Shown here: positions 37,161 through 45,204 of the stretch, piece after piece
Layout: the number at the start of each line of letters is the position of its first letter
Numbering within the stretch: the stretch's first letter is position 1
Assembly: GCF_013185195.1 (NCBI RefSeq)
Contig: NZ_JAAZWC010000028.1
Location: 1-63,579, forward strand
Length of the DNA stretch: 63,579 nucleotides
Source: Saccharibacillus qingshengii
Lineage (GTDB): Bacteria > Bacillota > Bacilli > Paenibacillales > Paenibacillaceae
Reading direction: 5' to 3'
Translations under genes and position numbers: made by a program
The notes under the pieces: generated by a model
Databases searched by the model: none
Seen by the model: the letters and a program-made list of their open reading frames with translations, nothing else
What the model was told of the DNA's origin: nothing

Positions 37161-37451
37161 TTACTTCGTTGGTACTGCGGTAATCAGATAGCGGATGACA
37201 TCATCGGAAATTTTCATAACGCGTTCAAGTTCAACGATAACTTCCGGCGCTGCCGTAAAGTTAGTCAGAACGTAGAATCCGTCACGGAATTTCTTGATCT
37301 CATACGCGAGGCGACGTTTACCCATAGCATCGTGCTTGGTAATTTCGCCGTTACCGTCAGTGATAACGCCAGAGAATTTATTGATAGCAGCGTCTACCGC
37401 TTCTTGTTCAACGTCTGGACGAATGATGTACATCACTTCATAGTTACGCAT
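37161..37451 (-). CDS. rpsF: 30S ribosomal protein bS6
   Basis: 96-aa partner of S18 (MRNYEVMYIIRPDVEQE start). The ATG at 37451 follows AGGAGGTGA at ideal spacing; the longer frame would run through a promoter and a tRNA and is not real. The leader between promoter and start contains GGGC/GCCC and CCCAA/TTGGG hairpins with a CCG, compatible with the S6:S18 autoregulatory leader known in many bacteria. Confidence 0.97.
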   Translation of the reverse strand: MRNYEVMYIIRPDVEQEAVDAAINKFSGVITDGNGEITKHDAMGKRRLAYEIKKFRDGFYVLTNFTAAPEVIVELERVMKISDDVIRYLITAVPTK

Positions 37452-37527
37452 ATGTTTCACCTCCTTTTGGTCTAAGGCCCCCAATCGGGTTGGGAGCAAG
37501 GAACGGGCGATAAGCCCGGACCGTATT

Positions 37528-37556
37528 ATTATACCAGACTTCTTTATCGCAAGCAA
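37528..37556 (-). promoter_or_regulatory. Sigma-A promoter of rpsF-ssb-rpsR
   Basis: On the minus strand TTGCTT (37551-37556), 17-base spacer, TATAAT (37528-37533) with an extended -10 TGG just before it. 77 bases lie between the -10 and the rpsF start, room for a ribosomal leader. Confidence 0.85.
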
Positions 37557-37618
37557 TAAAAATTTCCAGTCCGTAAAAACAAAAAAACGACCCATGGTCG
37601 TTAGTCTGAGTAACAATA

Positions 37619-37709
37619 TGGCGGAGAGGGTGGGATTCGAACCCACGCACGCTTTGACACGCCTAACTGATTTCGAGTCAGCCCCCTTGGGCCTCTTGGG
37701 TACCTCTCC
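37619..37709 (-). tRNA. tRNA-Ser (anticodon CGA)
   Basis: 91 bases including an encoded CCA end (37619-37621). Acceptor stem GGAGAGG with CCTCTCC, a long variable arm typical of tRNA-Ser, T-arm GTGGGTTCGAATCCCAC, and anticodon loop CTCGAAA flanked by CTGA/TCAG, giving CGA, which reads UCG serine codons. Confidence 0.95.
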
Positions 37710-37795
37710 ACGAAGCAAGTTTCACAACAAGATTTATTATATAGCAGGCTTCGGACGAAATCAAGCGCTTTAGCGAAATTTCCCGTTTTTTTGAT

Positions 37796-37868
37796 GATAA
37801 AAAGAAGAGCCCGGTACAGCCTGCCCCTTCTGCCCGGGCAGAAGTTTGACGAAGCTCCGGACTCTTTT
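37796..37868 (-). terminator. Terminator after the DUF951 gene
   Basis: AAGAGTCCGG and CCGGGCTCTT form the outer stem around an inner perfect palindrome CTTCTGCCCGGGCAGAAG; a T-rich tract follows on the minus strand. It ends the mscS-DUF951 transcript just before tRNA-Ser. Confidence 0.65.
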
Positions 37869-37890
37869 CCCGTTATCGCCCAGAGGCGAA

Positions 37891-38112
37891 TTATTCGGGC
37901 TGTTCTTCCGCCGCGGCGGCTTTGAGCACTTTCTTCATGTTCTTCTCGAACTTCGCGCGCGGAATAAGTACGCTGTGCTGGCATCCGGTGCATTTGATCC
38001 GGATGTCCATGCCCATACGAATGATCTCCATTTCGTTGCTGCCGCACGGATGCGGCTTTTTCATCTGTACGATGTCCCCCAGAGCGAATACTTTACGTTC
38101 CAACCAGACCAC
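37891..38112 (-). CDS. DUF951 domain-containing small protein
   Basis: 73 aa. An SH3-like DUF951 domain (FALGDIVQMKKPHPCGSNE) with a possible metal site from Cys in HPCG and CTGC, then a Lys/Ala-rich tail. It follows the mscS gene by 9 bases, a conserved neighbourhood in Bacilli. No function is established. Confidence 0.88.
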   Translation of the reverse strand: MVWLERKVFALGDIVQMKKPHPCGSNEMEIIRMGMDIRIKCTGCQHSVLIPRAKFEKNMKKVLKAAAAEEQPE

Positions 38113-38121
38113 CCCCTTTCC

Positions 38122-39252
38122 TTACTGCGCCGAATGCGGCTTGTCTTCCGTGTTCGGCGTTTTCTCCGCATCCGTCTTCTCGGACTCCGGTTTGCCCCGT
38201 CCTTCCGGCTTCTGCGGAACCGGAGCCGTGTCCGCTTTTGCCGCTTCCTCCGGCTTGGCCTTTGCTTCGTCTTCCGTCTGCGCATTGCGCTCGGATTCTT
38301 CGGCCAGCGCCTGCTTAAGCGCATCGTCGCGTTCCATGGCCCGCTTGATCTCTCCGCGGATCATGCTCTCGACTTCGGCCTGGGCGTTCGGCGAACAGCT
38401 GACCGAGATGCGCAGCGTGTACTCGCCCGTCGTCATCGCCTGCACCCCGAGGATATTCGGCGGAGCCAAGACTTTGGCGTTTTTGTCGTGTACTTTTTCC
38501 AAAGAACGGGCTACCAGGTGGGTCGCTTCGTCAAGCGGGCGCTCCGCACTCATCGGAATATCGATGACCGCTTTGGCATCGGCGAGCGAGAAGTTCGTCA
38601 CGTTCGTAATGATGCCGTTCGGGATGACGTACACTTCCCCGTTCCAGTTGCGCAGCCGCGTCGTCCGCAGGCCAATCACTTCGACCGTGCCTTTGAACGT
38701 GGTGATCTGGACGACATCCCCGACCGCAAACTGATCTTCGAACACGATGAAGAATCCGGTAATGACGTCTTTGACCAGACTTTGCGCCCCGAAACCGATC
38801 GCGAGGCCGATGACGCCGGCACCGGCGATCAGCGGAGCGAGATTGTAACCGAGTTCCGAAATAATGAGCAGCATCATCATGAAGTTGAGCACGATGACCA
38901 CCATATTTTTCAGCAGCTTGCCGATCGTCACGAAACGTCTCGGCTTCACGCGGAACCTGCTGTCCCCGGTGTCTTCTTTTTGCCGCAGCAGCGCCCGGTC
39001 GATGATCTTGTACGTGACCCGGATCGCGATCTGCGCCAGCAGAATAATCAGCACGATGCGCAGGGCCGTATCCGCCAAGCCGACCCAGGTTGCGGCGTCC
39101 GTCAGCTTGTTCCACAGTCCTTGCGTAAACGATACGGCCTTGTCCACCGTTTCGCTCGGCGTGTTCGGTACTTCGGGCGATGTGCCTGGCGACCCGTCTT
39201 CCGCTTTGTCTCCCGTCGCCGCCGTTATCGCATTCAAAAATCCATAGATCAT
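38122..39252 (-). CDS. MscS-family mechanosensitive channel
   Basis: Opens under membrane tension to release ions during hypo-osmotic shock. 376 aa from MIYGFLNAIT (AAGGAGAG upstream). Three helices (about 50-150), the pore-lining TM3 with AGAGVIGLAIGFGAQSLVKD, and the beta domain VGDVVQITTFKGTVEVIGLRTTRLR are typical. The C-terminal 55 residues are an unusual Lys/Glu/Pro/Ala-rich low-complexity tail. Confidence 0.93.
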   Translation of the reverse strand: MIYGFLNAITAATGDKAEDGSPGTSPEVPNTPSETVDKAVSFTQGLWNKLTDAATWVGLADTALRIVLIILLAQIAIRVTYKIIDRALLRQKEDTGDSRFRVKPRRFVTIGKLLKNMVVIVLNFMMMLLIISELGYNLAPLIAGAGVIGLAIGFGAQSLVKDVITGFFIVFEDQFAVGDVVQITTFKGTVEVIGLRTTRLRNWNGEVYVIPNGIITNVTNFSLADAKAVIDIPMSAERPLDEATHLVARSLEKVHDKNAKVLAPPNILGVQAMTTGEYTLRISVSCSPNAQAEVESMIRGEIKRAMERDDALKQALAEESERNAQTEDEAKAKPEEAAKADTAPVPQKPEGRGKPESEKTDAEKTPNTEDKPHSAQ

Positions 39253-39343
39253 TCCAGCTCTCCTTTCTGGCACCGCGCCCGGAAAACAAGCCCTTTACGA
39301 TCCAGGGATGTCTTCCGGGCGCGGGCATTTTATTCGAGTTGAT

Positions 39344-39595
39344 TCAGACCAGCTGTTCGTAATTGGTACCGTTTGAACGAAAAATCCCCCGGATCTCGAT
39401 CTTCTCCGCTGCCACCACATGCCGCACGCGATCCAGAGCCTCCGTATCAAAAGCCAGGCTGATCGCGCAGCCCGCCGTAATGGCGCCCGGCGTGGGAATC
39501 AGATCGAATTCAACCTGATTTTCGTCCATCAGCATTTCGGCACGCAGCGCCTGCTGGGACGAATCGAAAGCCAGCACCCATTCGCGTTCGCTCAA
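39344..39595 (-). CDS. DUF3343 domain-containing protein (putative Se/S carrier-like)
   Basis: 83 aa, one DUF3343 domain with a conserved single cysteine (ITAGCAISLAF). Such proteins are proposed sulfur or selenium carriers and often sit beside class V aminotransferases, as here (two genes away). The start overlaps the DUF4446 stop by 4 bases. The role is inferred from context. Confidence 0.82.
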   Translation of the reverse strand: MSEREWVLAFDSSQQALRAEMLMDENQVEFDLIPTPGAITAGCAISLAFDTEALDRVRHVVAAEKIEIRGIFRSNGTNYEQLV

Positions 39596-40098
39596 GCCGA
39601 TCCCTCCCGGCGCGCCAATTCGACCGCTTCTTTTTCTTCCGGAGACAGCGCATATTTCGAACTGCCCTGCTCGAGCGGCTTGGCATACACATAGGAACTG
39701 TCCCGGTTGTGCAGGCCGCTGACGATAATCCCGTTATCCAGATCGTCCATCAGCGCAAAAGAAAAGCTGAGGGCGCTTCCCTGATCGGAAAAAGCGTTAT
39801 AGCGCTTCATGCCGAGCTTCGTCTTCGCCATCCGCTGGCGCTGTTCGATCAGCGTCATCGCCCGGCGCTGCTTCTCCTGCTCGTCTTCCACCGAATCGGT
39901 CTGCATTTTGAGGTTCAGCAGCAGCGACTCCAGGTCTTCGACGCCCGCACCCGACATCATGCGTTCGTACCGTTTGCGCAGCCGGCCCAGTTTGACGGAC
40001 TGCACCACCACGATAATCAGAAACAAAAGGACCAATAAAGCCAGTACGGCAACCACCACGAACAAATACTCGGAAATCAACTCATTCAATTCTGCCAT
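39592..40098 (-). CDS. DUF4446 family membrane protein
   Basis: 168 aa with one N-terminal membrane helix (about 11-33), a coiled coil and a DUF4446 C-terminal domain (RYNAFSDQGSALSFSFALMDDLDNGIIVSGLHNRDSSYVYAKP split over 95-140). Function unknown. Coupled by a 4-base overlap to DUF3343 and upstream of the par genes in reverse order, as in other Paenibacillaceae. Confidence 0.85.
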   Translation of the reverse strand: MAELNELISEYLFVVVAVLALLVLLFLIIVVVQSVKLGRLRKRYERMMSGAGVEDLESLLLNLKMQTDSVEDEQEKQRRAMTLIEQRQRMAKTKLGMKRYNAFSDQGSALSFSFALMDDLDNGIIVSGLHNRDSSYVYAKPLEQGSSKYALSPEEKEAVELARREGSA

Positions 40099-40297
40099 GC
40101 TTCGACTCTTTCCCTTCTGTCGCTTGTCTAGTGGAGTTTGTAAAATCGGCGCTTTTTGGCTTCAGTCGGGTGCATCTCCGGTATTTACCCGGTTTTTCCT
40201 GTTCCCACACGCACTCCCCGCAAAAGGAAAAGCCGCTCGGCAAAAAGAAAAGCTTCTGCCTCAAGAGCCGTCTTTTACAAAATCCCCCGATGGTTCA

Positions 40298-41467
40298 TCA
40301 GAAAACGGATCGCACAATTTCCCGTACGGCTTCCGCCAGGGCCTGCGTGTCCGCCTCGGTGGTCGTGAAACCGACACTGCTTCGGACCGCTCCGCTGCCG
40401 ATCGTATTCGCGGACCGATGGGCCAGAGGCGTGCAGTGGTAGCCGGCCCGTACCGCGATCCCGTAGTCCCGGTCCAAGCGAAACGCCATGTCCGCAGAAT
40501 CGATCCCGTCCACGGTAAAGGACACAATGCCCGTTCTCGGTTCGCCAAGTTTGGGTCCCAGCATATTCAGTCCTCGCACGGAGGACAGTTGTCCCATAAG
40601 CTGCTGGGTCAATTCCCATTCCCTCTGACCGATTGCCGACGGACCTTCCTCCAGCACCCGGCGCACTCCCGCACCGAGACCGGCAATTCCTACCGTATTC
40701 GGTGTTCCCGCTTCATAGCGGTCGGGACGTACGGAAGGCTGATCGGCTTCTTCCGATTGGCTGCCCGTTCCTCCATGAATCAGCGGTACGAGGTCGATCG
40801 AAGGATCCACATACAGTCCGCCGGTTCCCTGGGGTCCCAGCAGTCCTTTGTGTCCGGGAAAAGCCAGCATATCGATCCCCATTTTCCCTACGTCGATCTC
40901 CATCACCCCGGCGCTTTGGGCGGCATCGACCAGCAGCAGCGCTCCGCAGCTTCGCGCGATATCCGCAATGTCCGCGATAGGAAGAATACTTCCGAGCAGA
41001 TTCGAACTGTGATTGCAGACGATCAGCCGGGTTGCCGGTCTGCAGAGCGAAGAAAGCTCGTTCAGATCCATCTTCCCCAATACGTCGACCGGCACATAAT
41101 CGAGTTGAATGCCGTGCTCTCTCCGCATATATTCCAGAGGACGCCGAACGGAATTATGCTCGGTCATCGTCGCAATCACATGGTCCCCGGGCCGAAGCAG
41201 TCCTTTGATCGCCTGGTTCAAAGCCGCTGTCGTATTGGGCATAAAAGCGATATCGTTCGGATTGGCCGCTCCAAACAACCGGCCGAGCAGGATGCGGGTG
41301 CGCACCAAGACCCTTCCGGCCGAGATGGCCATACGATGGCCGCCCCTGCCCGGGTTGGCCGCTTCTTCCTGCAGCGAATGCTGCATGGCCGCAAGCACCG
41401 TATCGGGTTTGGGCCAGGACGTCGCCGCGTGATCCAGATAGATCACCGGTTTTTCCGTCTGTCTCAA
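40298..41467 (-). CDS. Class V aminotransferase / cysteine desulfurase family protein
   Basis: 389-aa PLP enzyme of the group related to EF2568 and cysteine desulfurases. VIYLDHAATSWPKP opens the fold, and the PLP lysine is in AFPGHKGLLGPQGTGG (near 203). A Cys near residue 346 (RAGYHCTPLAH) sits where cysteine desulfurases bear the active-site cysteine, supporting sulfur transfer. The neighbouring DUF3343 protein would be a fitting acceptor. The exact substrate is not certain. Confidence 0.85.
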   Translation of the reverse strand: MRQTEKPVIYLDHAATSWPKPDTVLAAMQHSLQEEAANPGRGGHRMAISAGRVLVRTRILLGRLFGAANPNDIAFMPNTTAALNQAIKGLLRPGDHVIATMTEHNSVRRPLEYMRREHGIQLDYVPVDVLGKMDLNELSSLCRPATRLIVCNHSSNLLGSILPIADIADIARSCGALLLVDAAQSAGVMEIDVGKMGIDMLAFPGHKGLLGPQGTGGLYVDPSIDLVPLIHGGTGSQSEEADQPSVRPDRYEAGTPNTVGIAGLGAGVRRVLEEGPSAIGQREWELTQQLMGQLSSVRGLNMLGPKLGEPRTGIVSFTVDGIDSADMAFRLDRDYGIAVRAGYHCTPLAHRSANTIGSGAVRSSVGFTTTEADTQALAEAVREIVRSVF

Positions 41468-41523
41468 CCGCAGCTCCTCCTTCCGCTATTTAATTAATGA
41501 AGAAACTTTTTGAACAAGCCGGA

Positions 41524-42378
41524 TTACTGCAGCAGATCAAGCAGACGCTGCAGATCCTGCTGATCATAATAGCTCAGCTCGATCTTGCCTTTTTCCTTGC
41601 TGCCCGGCTTGATCTTGACCGTCGTTTTGAAATGCTCCCGCAGCGAGTCTTCGACGTCGGCGATATACGGATCGCGTTTCTTGGTTTTGTTTTTGGGTTT
41701 GACGCCGGATTGGGCTACCGCTTCCTGAACGGATTCTTCCAGCTCCCGTACACTCCAGCCTTCACGGATCGCTTTTTCCGCAAGCTCGATTTGAACGGCC
41801 GGATTTTTCAATCCGACGATGGCTTTGGCGTGCCCCATCGAGAGCGTTCCACGTGAAACATGCTCTTTTACTTGCTCTGGAAGCGACAGCAGCCGCAGGA
41901 AGTTGGCGATATGCGAACGGGACTTGCCTACTTTCGCGGACAATTCTTCCTGGGTCATTTTGAACTCGTCCATCAGCGATTGGTAAGCGACGGCGATCTC
42001 CATGGCGTTCAGATTTTCCCGCTGCACATTTTCGATCAAAGCGATTTCCATCACCTGCTGATCGGTAAACTCGCGCACCACAGCCGGAATACGGCTTTTG
42101 CCCGCCAGTACCGAGGCACGTGTCCGGCGTTCGCCGGCGATGATCTCGTACCCTTTGAGCACGCTGCGAACGATGATCGGCTGGATCACGCCATGCTGAC
42201 GGATCGATTCCGCCAGTTCGCGCAGTCCTTCTTCGTCAAAAAAATGCCGGGGCTGGTACGGATTGGCGCGAAGCTGGTTGAGCGGAATCTCGACCACCTG
42301 ATCGTTTTCCCCTACGGAGAGGGACGGAATAAGCGCATCCAGTCCTTTTCCAAGCCCTTTGCCCAATCTTTTATTCAT
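41524..42378 (-). CDS. parB: Chromosome partition protein ParB (Spo0J)
   Basis: 284-aa CTP-dependent clamp that loads at parS and spreads. ParB_N with GERRTRASVLAGKSRIPAVVRE and ENVQRENLNAMEIA (CTP and arginine-patch region), a central helix-turn-helix (about 125-190; VGKSRSHIANFLRLLSLP) and a C-terminal dimer domain. Overlaps parA by 8 bases. A near-consensus parS lies inside the gene (41845-41860), as in Bacillus subtilis spo0J. Confidence 0.96.
   Translation of the reverse strand: MNKRLGKGLGKGLDALIPSLSVGENDQVVEIPLNQLRANPYQPRHFFDEEGLRELAESIRQHGVIQPIIVRSVLKGYEIIAGERRTRASVLAGKSRIPAVVREFTDQQVMEIALIENVQRENLNAMEIAVAYQSLMDEFKMTQEELSAKVGKSRSHIANFLRLLSLPEQVKEHVSRGTLSMGHAKAIVGLKNPAVQIELAEKAIREGWSVRELEESVQEAVAQSGVKPKNKTKKRDPYIADVEDSLREHFKTTVKIKPGSKEKGKIELSYYDQQDLQRLLDLLQ
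41845..41860. promoter_or_regulatory. parS site inside parB
   Basis: CGTTCCACGTGAAACA matches the consensus TGTTNCACGTGAAACA at 15 of 16 positions. Confidence 0.85.
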
Positions 42379-43132
42379 ACGTCATCACTTCCCTTGCCAG
42401 CTCCATATAGTATTCGGCTCCCTTGGAACGGGGATCGTATGTCATAATCGTCTGACCGTGCGAAGGGGCTTCGCTTAAACGCACATTGCGGGGGATGATC
42501 GTCTCGTAAACTTTGTCCTGAAAATACTTTTTCACTTCTTCGATCACCTGGATACCCAGATTGGTCCGCGCATCGAGCATGGTCAGCAGCACGCCTTCGA
42601 TCTGCAGTTCGGTATTGAGCTGTTTCTGGACCAGACGCACCGTGTTGAGCAGCTGGCTGAGTCCTTCAAGCGCATAATACTCGCATTGGATCGGAATAAT
42701 GACCGAATCGGCGGCCGTCAGCGAATTGATCGTCAGAATCCCCAGAGACGGCGGGCAATCGATCAGAATATAATCGTAATCTTTTTTGATCAGATGGATA
42801 CTCTTCTTCAGCCGAAGTTCCCGCGACATGACAGGAACCAGCTCGATCTCCGCGCCGGCCAGCTGAATCGTGGCGGGAATGACGTCGAGACCTTCGATAT
42901 GCGTAGAGACGACGACTTCTTTCGGATGAACTTCGTTGATCAAGATGTCATAGATGCAGTGCTGCACATCGGCTTTGTTGATTCCGACTCCGCTTGTCGA
43001 ATTGCCCTGCGGGTCGATATCGATCAGCAGCACGCGCTTGCCCAGCTTGGCCAGACCCGCGCTCAGATTGACGGATGTCGTCGTTTTGCCGACTCCGCCT
43101 TTCTGATTGGCGATTGCAATGATTTTGGACAA
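42371..43132 (-). CDS. parA: Chromosome partition ATPase ParA (Soj)
   Basis: 253-aa deviant-Walker ATPase: KGGVGKTTTSVNL at residues 11-23, Walker B DYILIDCPPSLG. Works with ParB in origin segregation and, as Soj, regulates DnaA. Follows noc on the same strand by 67 bases. Confidence 0.96.
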   Translation of the reverse strand: MSKIIAIANQKGGVGKTTTSVNLSAGLAKLGKRVLLIDIDPQGNSTSGVGINKADVQHCIYDILINEVHPKEVVVSTHIEGLDVIPATIQLAGAEIELVPVMSRELRLKKSIHLIKKDYDYILIDCPPSLGILTINSLTAADSVIIPIQCEYYALEGLSQLLNTVRLVQKQLNTELQIEGVLLTMLDARTNLGIQVIEEVKKYFQDKVYETIIPRNVRLSEAPSHGQTIMTYDPRSKGAEYYMELAREVMTYE

Positions 43133-43199
43133 TCGGATTCACCTCGGTTGGGATGGGTTTGTTCCGTACCGGCATGAATTCCGCAGCCGCGCTCCGCAA

Positions 43200-44018
43200 T
43201 CAGGACTTTTTGGGAATCCGAATCACGATTTCGTAGTGATCTCCCTGGTCGGCTTCCGTGGTCCGGATGTTCATCCCCGATCCCGACACCATGTCAATCG
43301 AATGACGGATCGTATTCAGAGCCAGCCGGACGTCTTTGCTGTAAGAGACGCGCTTGGATTTCTTGACCTGAACGGTTTCTTTGTAAAAAGCGACCCGGGC
43401 TTCCGTCTGCTTGACGTTCAGCTCTTTGGCGACGATTTCCTTCAGCAGCTTGAGCTGAAGTTCCTCGCTTCCGAGCGGCAGAAGTGCGCGGGCATGGCGT
43501 TCGGTAATCCTGCGTTCCATCAGTGCCTGCTTGACCGGCCCGGGAAGCTGCAGCAGACGCAGCTTGTTGGCGATCGTCGACTGGCTTTTGCCCAGACGCT
43601 GGGCCAGACTTTCCTGCGTCAGCTGATGCAGCTCGATCAGCTTCTCGTAAGCGGCCGCTTCTTCGATCGCGGTCAATCCTTCGCGCTGCAGATTTTCGAT
43701 CAGCGCGATCGAGGCCGTCTGCGAATCGTTGAATTCGCGCACTATAGCCGGAACCGTCGGGAGGCCGAGCTTCCGGACGGCGCGCCAGCGCCGCTCGCCG
43801 GCAATAATCTCGTATTTGCCGCCGCGCAGACGCACGACGATCGGCTGGATAACGCCATGCGTCCGGATCGTCTGGCACAGCTCCTCGATCTTTTCTTCAT
43901 CGAAGATCGTTCGCGGCTGATAAGGGCTGCTCACAATCTCATCGACCGGAATCTGTTTGACTTCGTCTCCGGCCGCACGTTCCGTCAGCCCGAATAACTT
44001 GGAAAATTGCTCTTTCAT
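43200..44018 (-). CDS. noc: Nucleoid occlusion protein Noc
   Basis: ParB paralogue that binds its own sites and the membrane to keep the division machinery off the nucleoid. 272 aa from [11 protein letters not shown], whose short amphipathic start matches the Noc membrane-targeting helix. CTP-binding [26 protein letters not shown] and the helix-turn-helix [18 protein letters not shown] follow. The start is by homology; the best ribosome site (AGGTGG) is 11 bases away, and in-frame ATG/GTG codons 9 and 15 bases upstream are possible. Distinguished from ParB by the N-terminus and position next to rsmG. Confidence 0.9.
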   Translation of the reverse strand: MKEQFSKLFGLTERAAGDEVKQIPVDEIVSSPYQPRTIFDEEKIEELCQTIRTHGVIQPIVVRLRGGKYEIIAGERRWRAVRKLGLPTVPAIVREFNDSQTASIALIENLQREGLTAIEEAAAYEKLIELHQLTQESLAQRLGKSQSTIANKLRLLQLPGPVKQALMERRITERHARALLPLGSEELQLKLLKEIVAKELNVKQTEARVAFYKETVQVKKSKRVSYSKDVRLALNTIRHSIDMVSGSGMNIRTTEADQGDHYEIVIRIPKKS

Positions 44019-44390
44019 TCCGACCATGACCACCTGTTCCGGGAAAGCGGCAACTTAAGCCGTCCTTCTCAAGAAATTTCAACTCCCGGCCCGACCGTAC
44101 GCGGATCCGGGCGGAGACCGGAAGCCTATGCGTTCCCCCCGCATTCTGGGCTTCCTTGCGTTTCCCGCCTGTGACCGCGCCTGCCAAGCCTGTTCTTGCC
44201 GTTTTTGCAGCGTGTATCTTCCGGAACCGGCGGCTTGGGCCGCCGGTTCTTCCTGAATTGCAAATCCTGGGCAGCCCGCGGAAATTCGGCGGGCAGACAA
44301 TTCCAGTTTATCACTTTTTAGCGGTGAATCCTATCCTGAAATCCGCCGCCGATCCGCCTTCAACTCTCCCCGAAAAAGGCAGTCCAAGCC

Positions 44391-44419
44391 AAAAAAGCGC
44401 CGCCCGGAGGCAGCGCTTT
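44391..44419 (-). terminator. Terminator of rsmG
   Basis: AAAGCGC and GCGCTTT with GCC/GGC inside, followed by six T on the minus strand. Confidence 0.75.
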
Positions 44420-44456
44420 GGTTACCCGGACATCGGGTCAAAATCTTTAAATTTTG

Positions 44457-44472
44457 TGTTCCACGTGAAACA
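44457..44472. promoter_or_regulatory. parS site downstream of rsmG
   Basis: TGTTCCACGTGAAACA matches the degenerate consensus TGTTNCACGTGAAACA at every position. It sits between the rsmG stop codon and terminator, 2.1-3 kb from parB/parA. Confidence 0.95.
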
Positions 44473-44479
44473 AGCCGGC

Positions 44480-45202
44480 TTAAACCAGAGGCTTTTTCAT
44501 CGGAAGACCCGGCGTACGCGGATACTTGTACGGGGTAATCGCGAATTTCGACACCCGGATAATATGGCGGTCCGACTCATCAAATGGCAGTTGGAACGCT
44601 TCGACGCCCAAGATCTCGCCCCGCAGCTCGCGCAGACTCTTCTGGGCATCCGCGATTTCTTCGGTCGGATCCGTACCTTTCATCGCCGCGAAGATGCCTT
44701 CCGGCTTGACGAACGGCAGGCAGAACTCGTTCAGTACAGCCAGGCGAGCAACCGCGCGGGCCGTTACCAGATCGAACGAATCGCGATATCCGCGCTTGTG
44801 TCCCCATTCTTCGGCACGGCCGTGCAGGAACTCGGCATTTGTGAGCCCGAGTCCTTCCGACAGCGTCTTGAGGAACGTGATCCGTTTGTTCAGCGAATCG
44901 ATAATGCACAATTTCAGATGCGGAAAAGCGATTTTGAGCGGGACGCCGGGGAAGCCGGCACCCGAACCGATATCGGCAAGGCTGGTTACCTTTTTCATAT
45001 TGACATAGAAAGCCAGCGTCAGCGAATCGTAAAAATGCTTCTCATACACCTGCTCGCGTTCGGTAATGCCGGTCAGGTTCATCTTCTCGTTCCACTCGAC
45101 CAGCAGCTTGTAATAAGTCTCGAACTGTTCCAGCTGTGTTTCGTTCAGGTCGATTCCGCGCTCTTTCAAACGCTCCGTAAACCGTTTCTGTATCTCGTCC
45201 AT
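44480..45202 (-). CDS. rsmG: 16S rRNA (guanine527-N7)-methyltransferase RsmG (GidB)
   Basis: 240 aa. SAM-binding motif DIGSGAGFPGVPLKI near 75 and the GidB signature sequences are intact. Methylates G527 of 16S rRNA; loss gives low-level streptomycin resistance in other bacteria. Starts 2 bases after the mnmG stop. Confidence 0.97.
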   Translation of the reverse strand: MDEIQKRFTERLKERGIDLNETQLEQFETYYKLLVEWNEKMNLTGITEREQVYEKHFYDSLTLAFYVNMKKVTSLADIGSGAGFPGVPLKIAFPHLKLCIIDSLNKRITFLKTLSEGLGLTNAEFLHGRAEEWGHKRGYRDSFDLVTARAVARLAVLNEFCLPFVKPEGIFAAMKGTDPTEEIADAQKSLRELRGEILGVEAFQLPFDESDRHIIRVSKFAITPYKYPRTPGLPMKKPLV

Positions 45203-45204
45203 AC

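Larger units (their letters stand above)
44019..44479. other. Intergenic region between rsmG and noc
   Basis: 461 bases. It contains the rsmG terminator (44391-44419) and a perfect parS (44457-44472). The GC-rich remainder upstream of noc has several short palindromes (GGCGG-type) but no convincing gene or promoter. Confidence 0.5.

Noticed and set aside
37619-37709. tRNA-Ser(CGA) as an integration site
   Set aside because: No repeat of its 3' end and no foreign-looking genes are found nearby; the flanking genes are normal core genes.
37161-37718. rpsF with a long N-terminal extension
   Set aside because: The extension would translate a consensus promoter and a complete tRNA-Ser. The internal ATG at 37451 has an ideal ribosome site and gives the normal S6 length.
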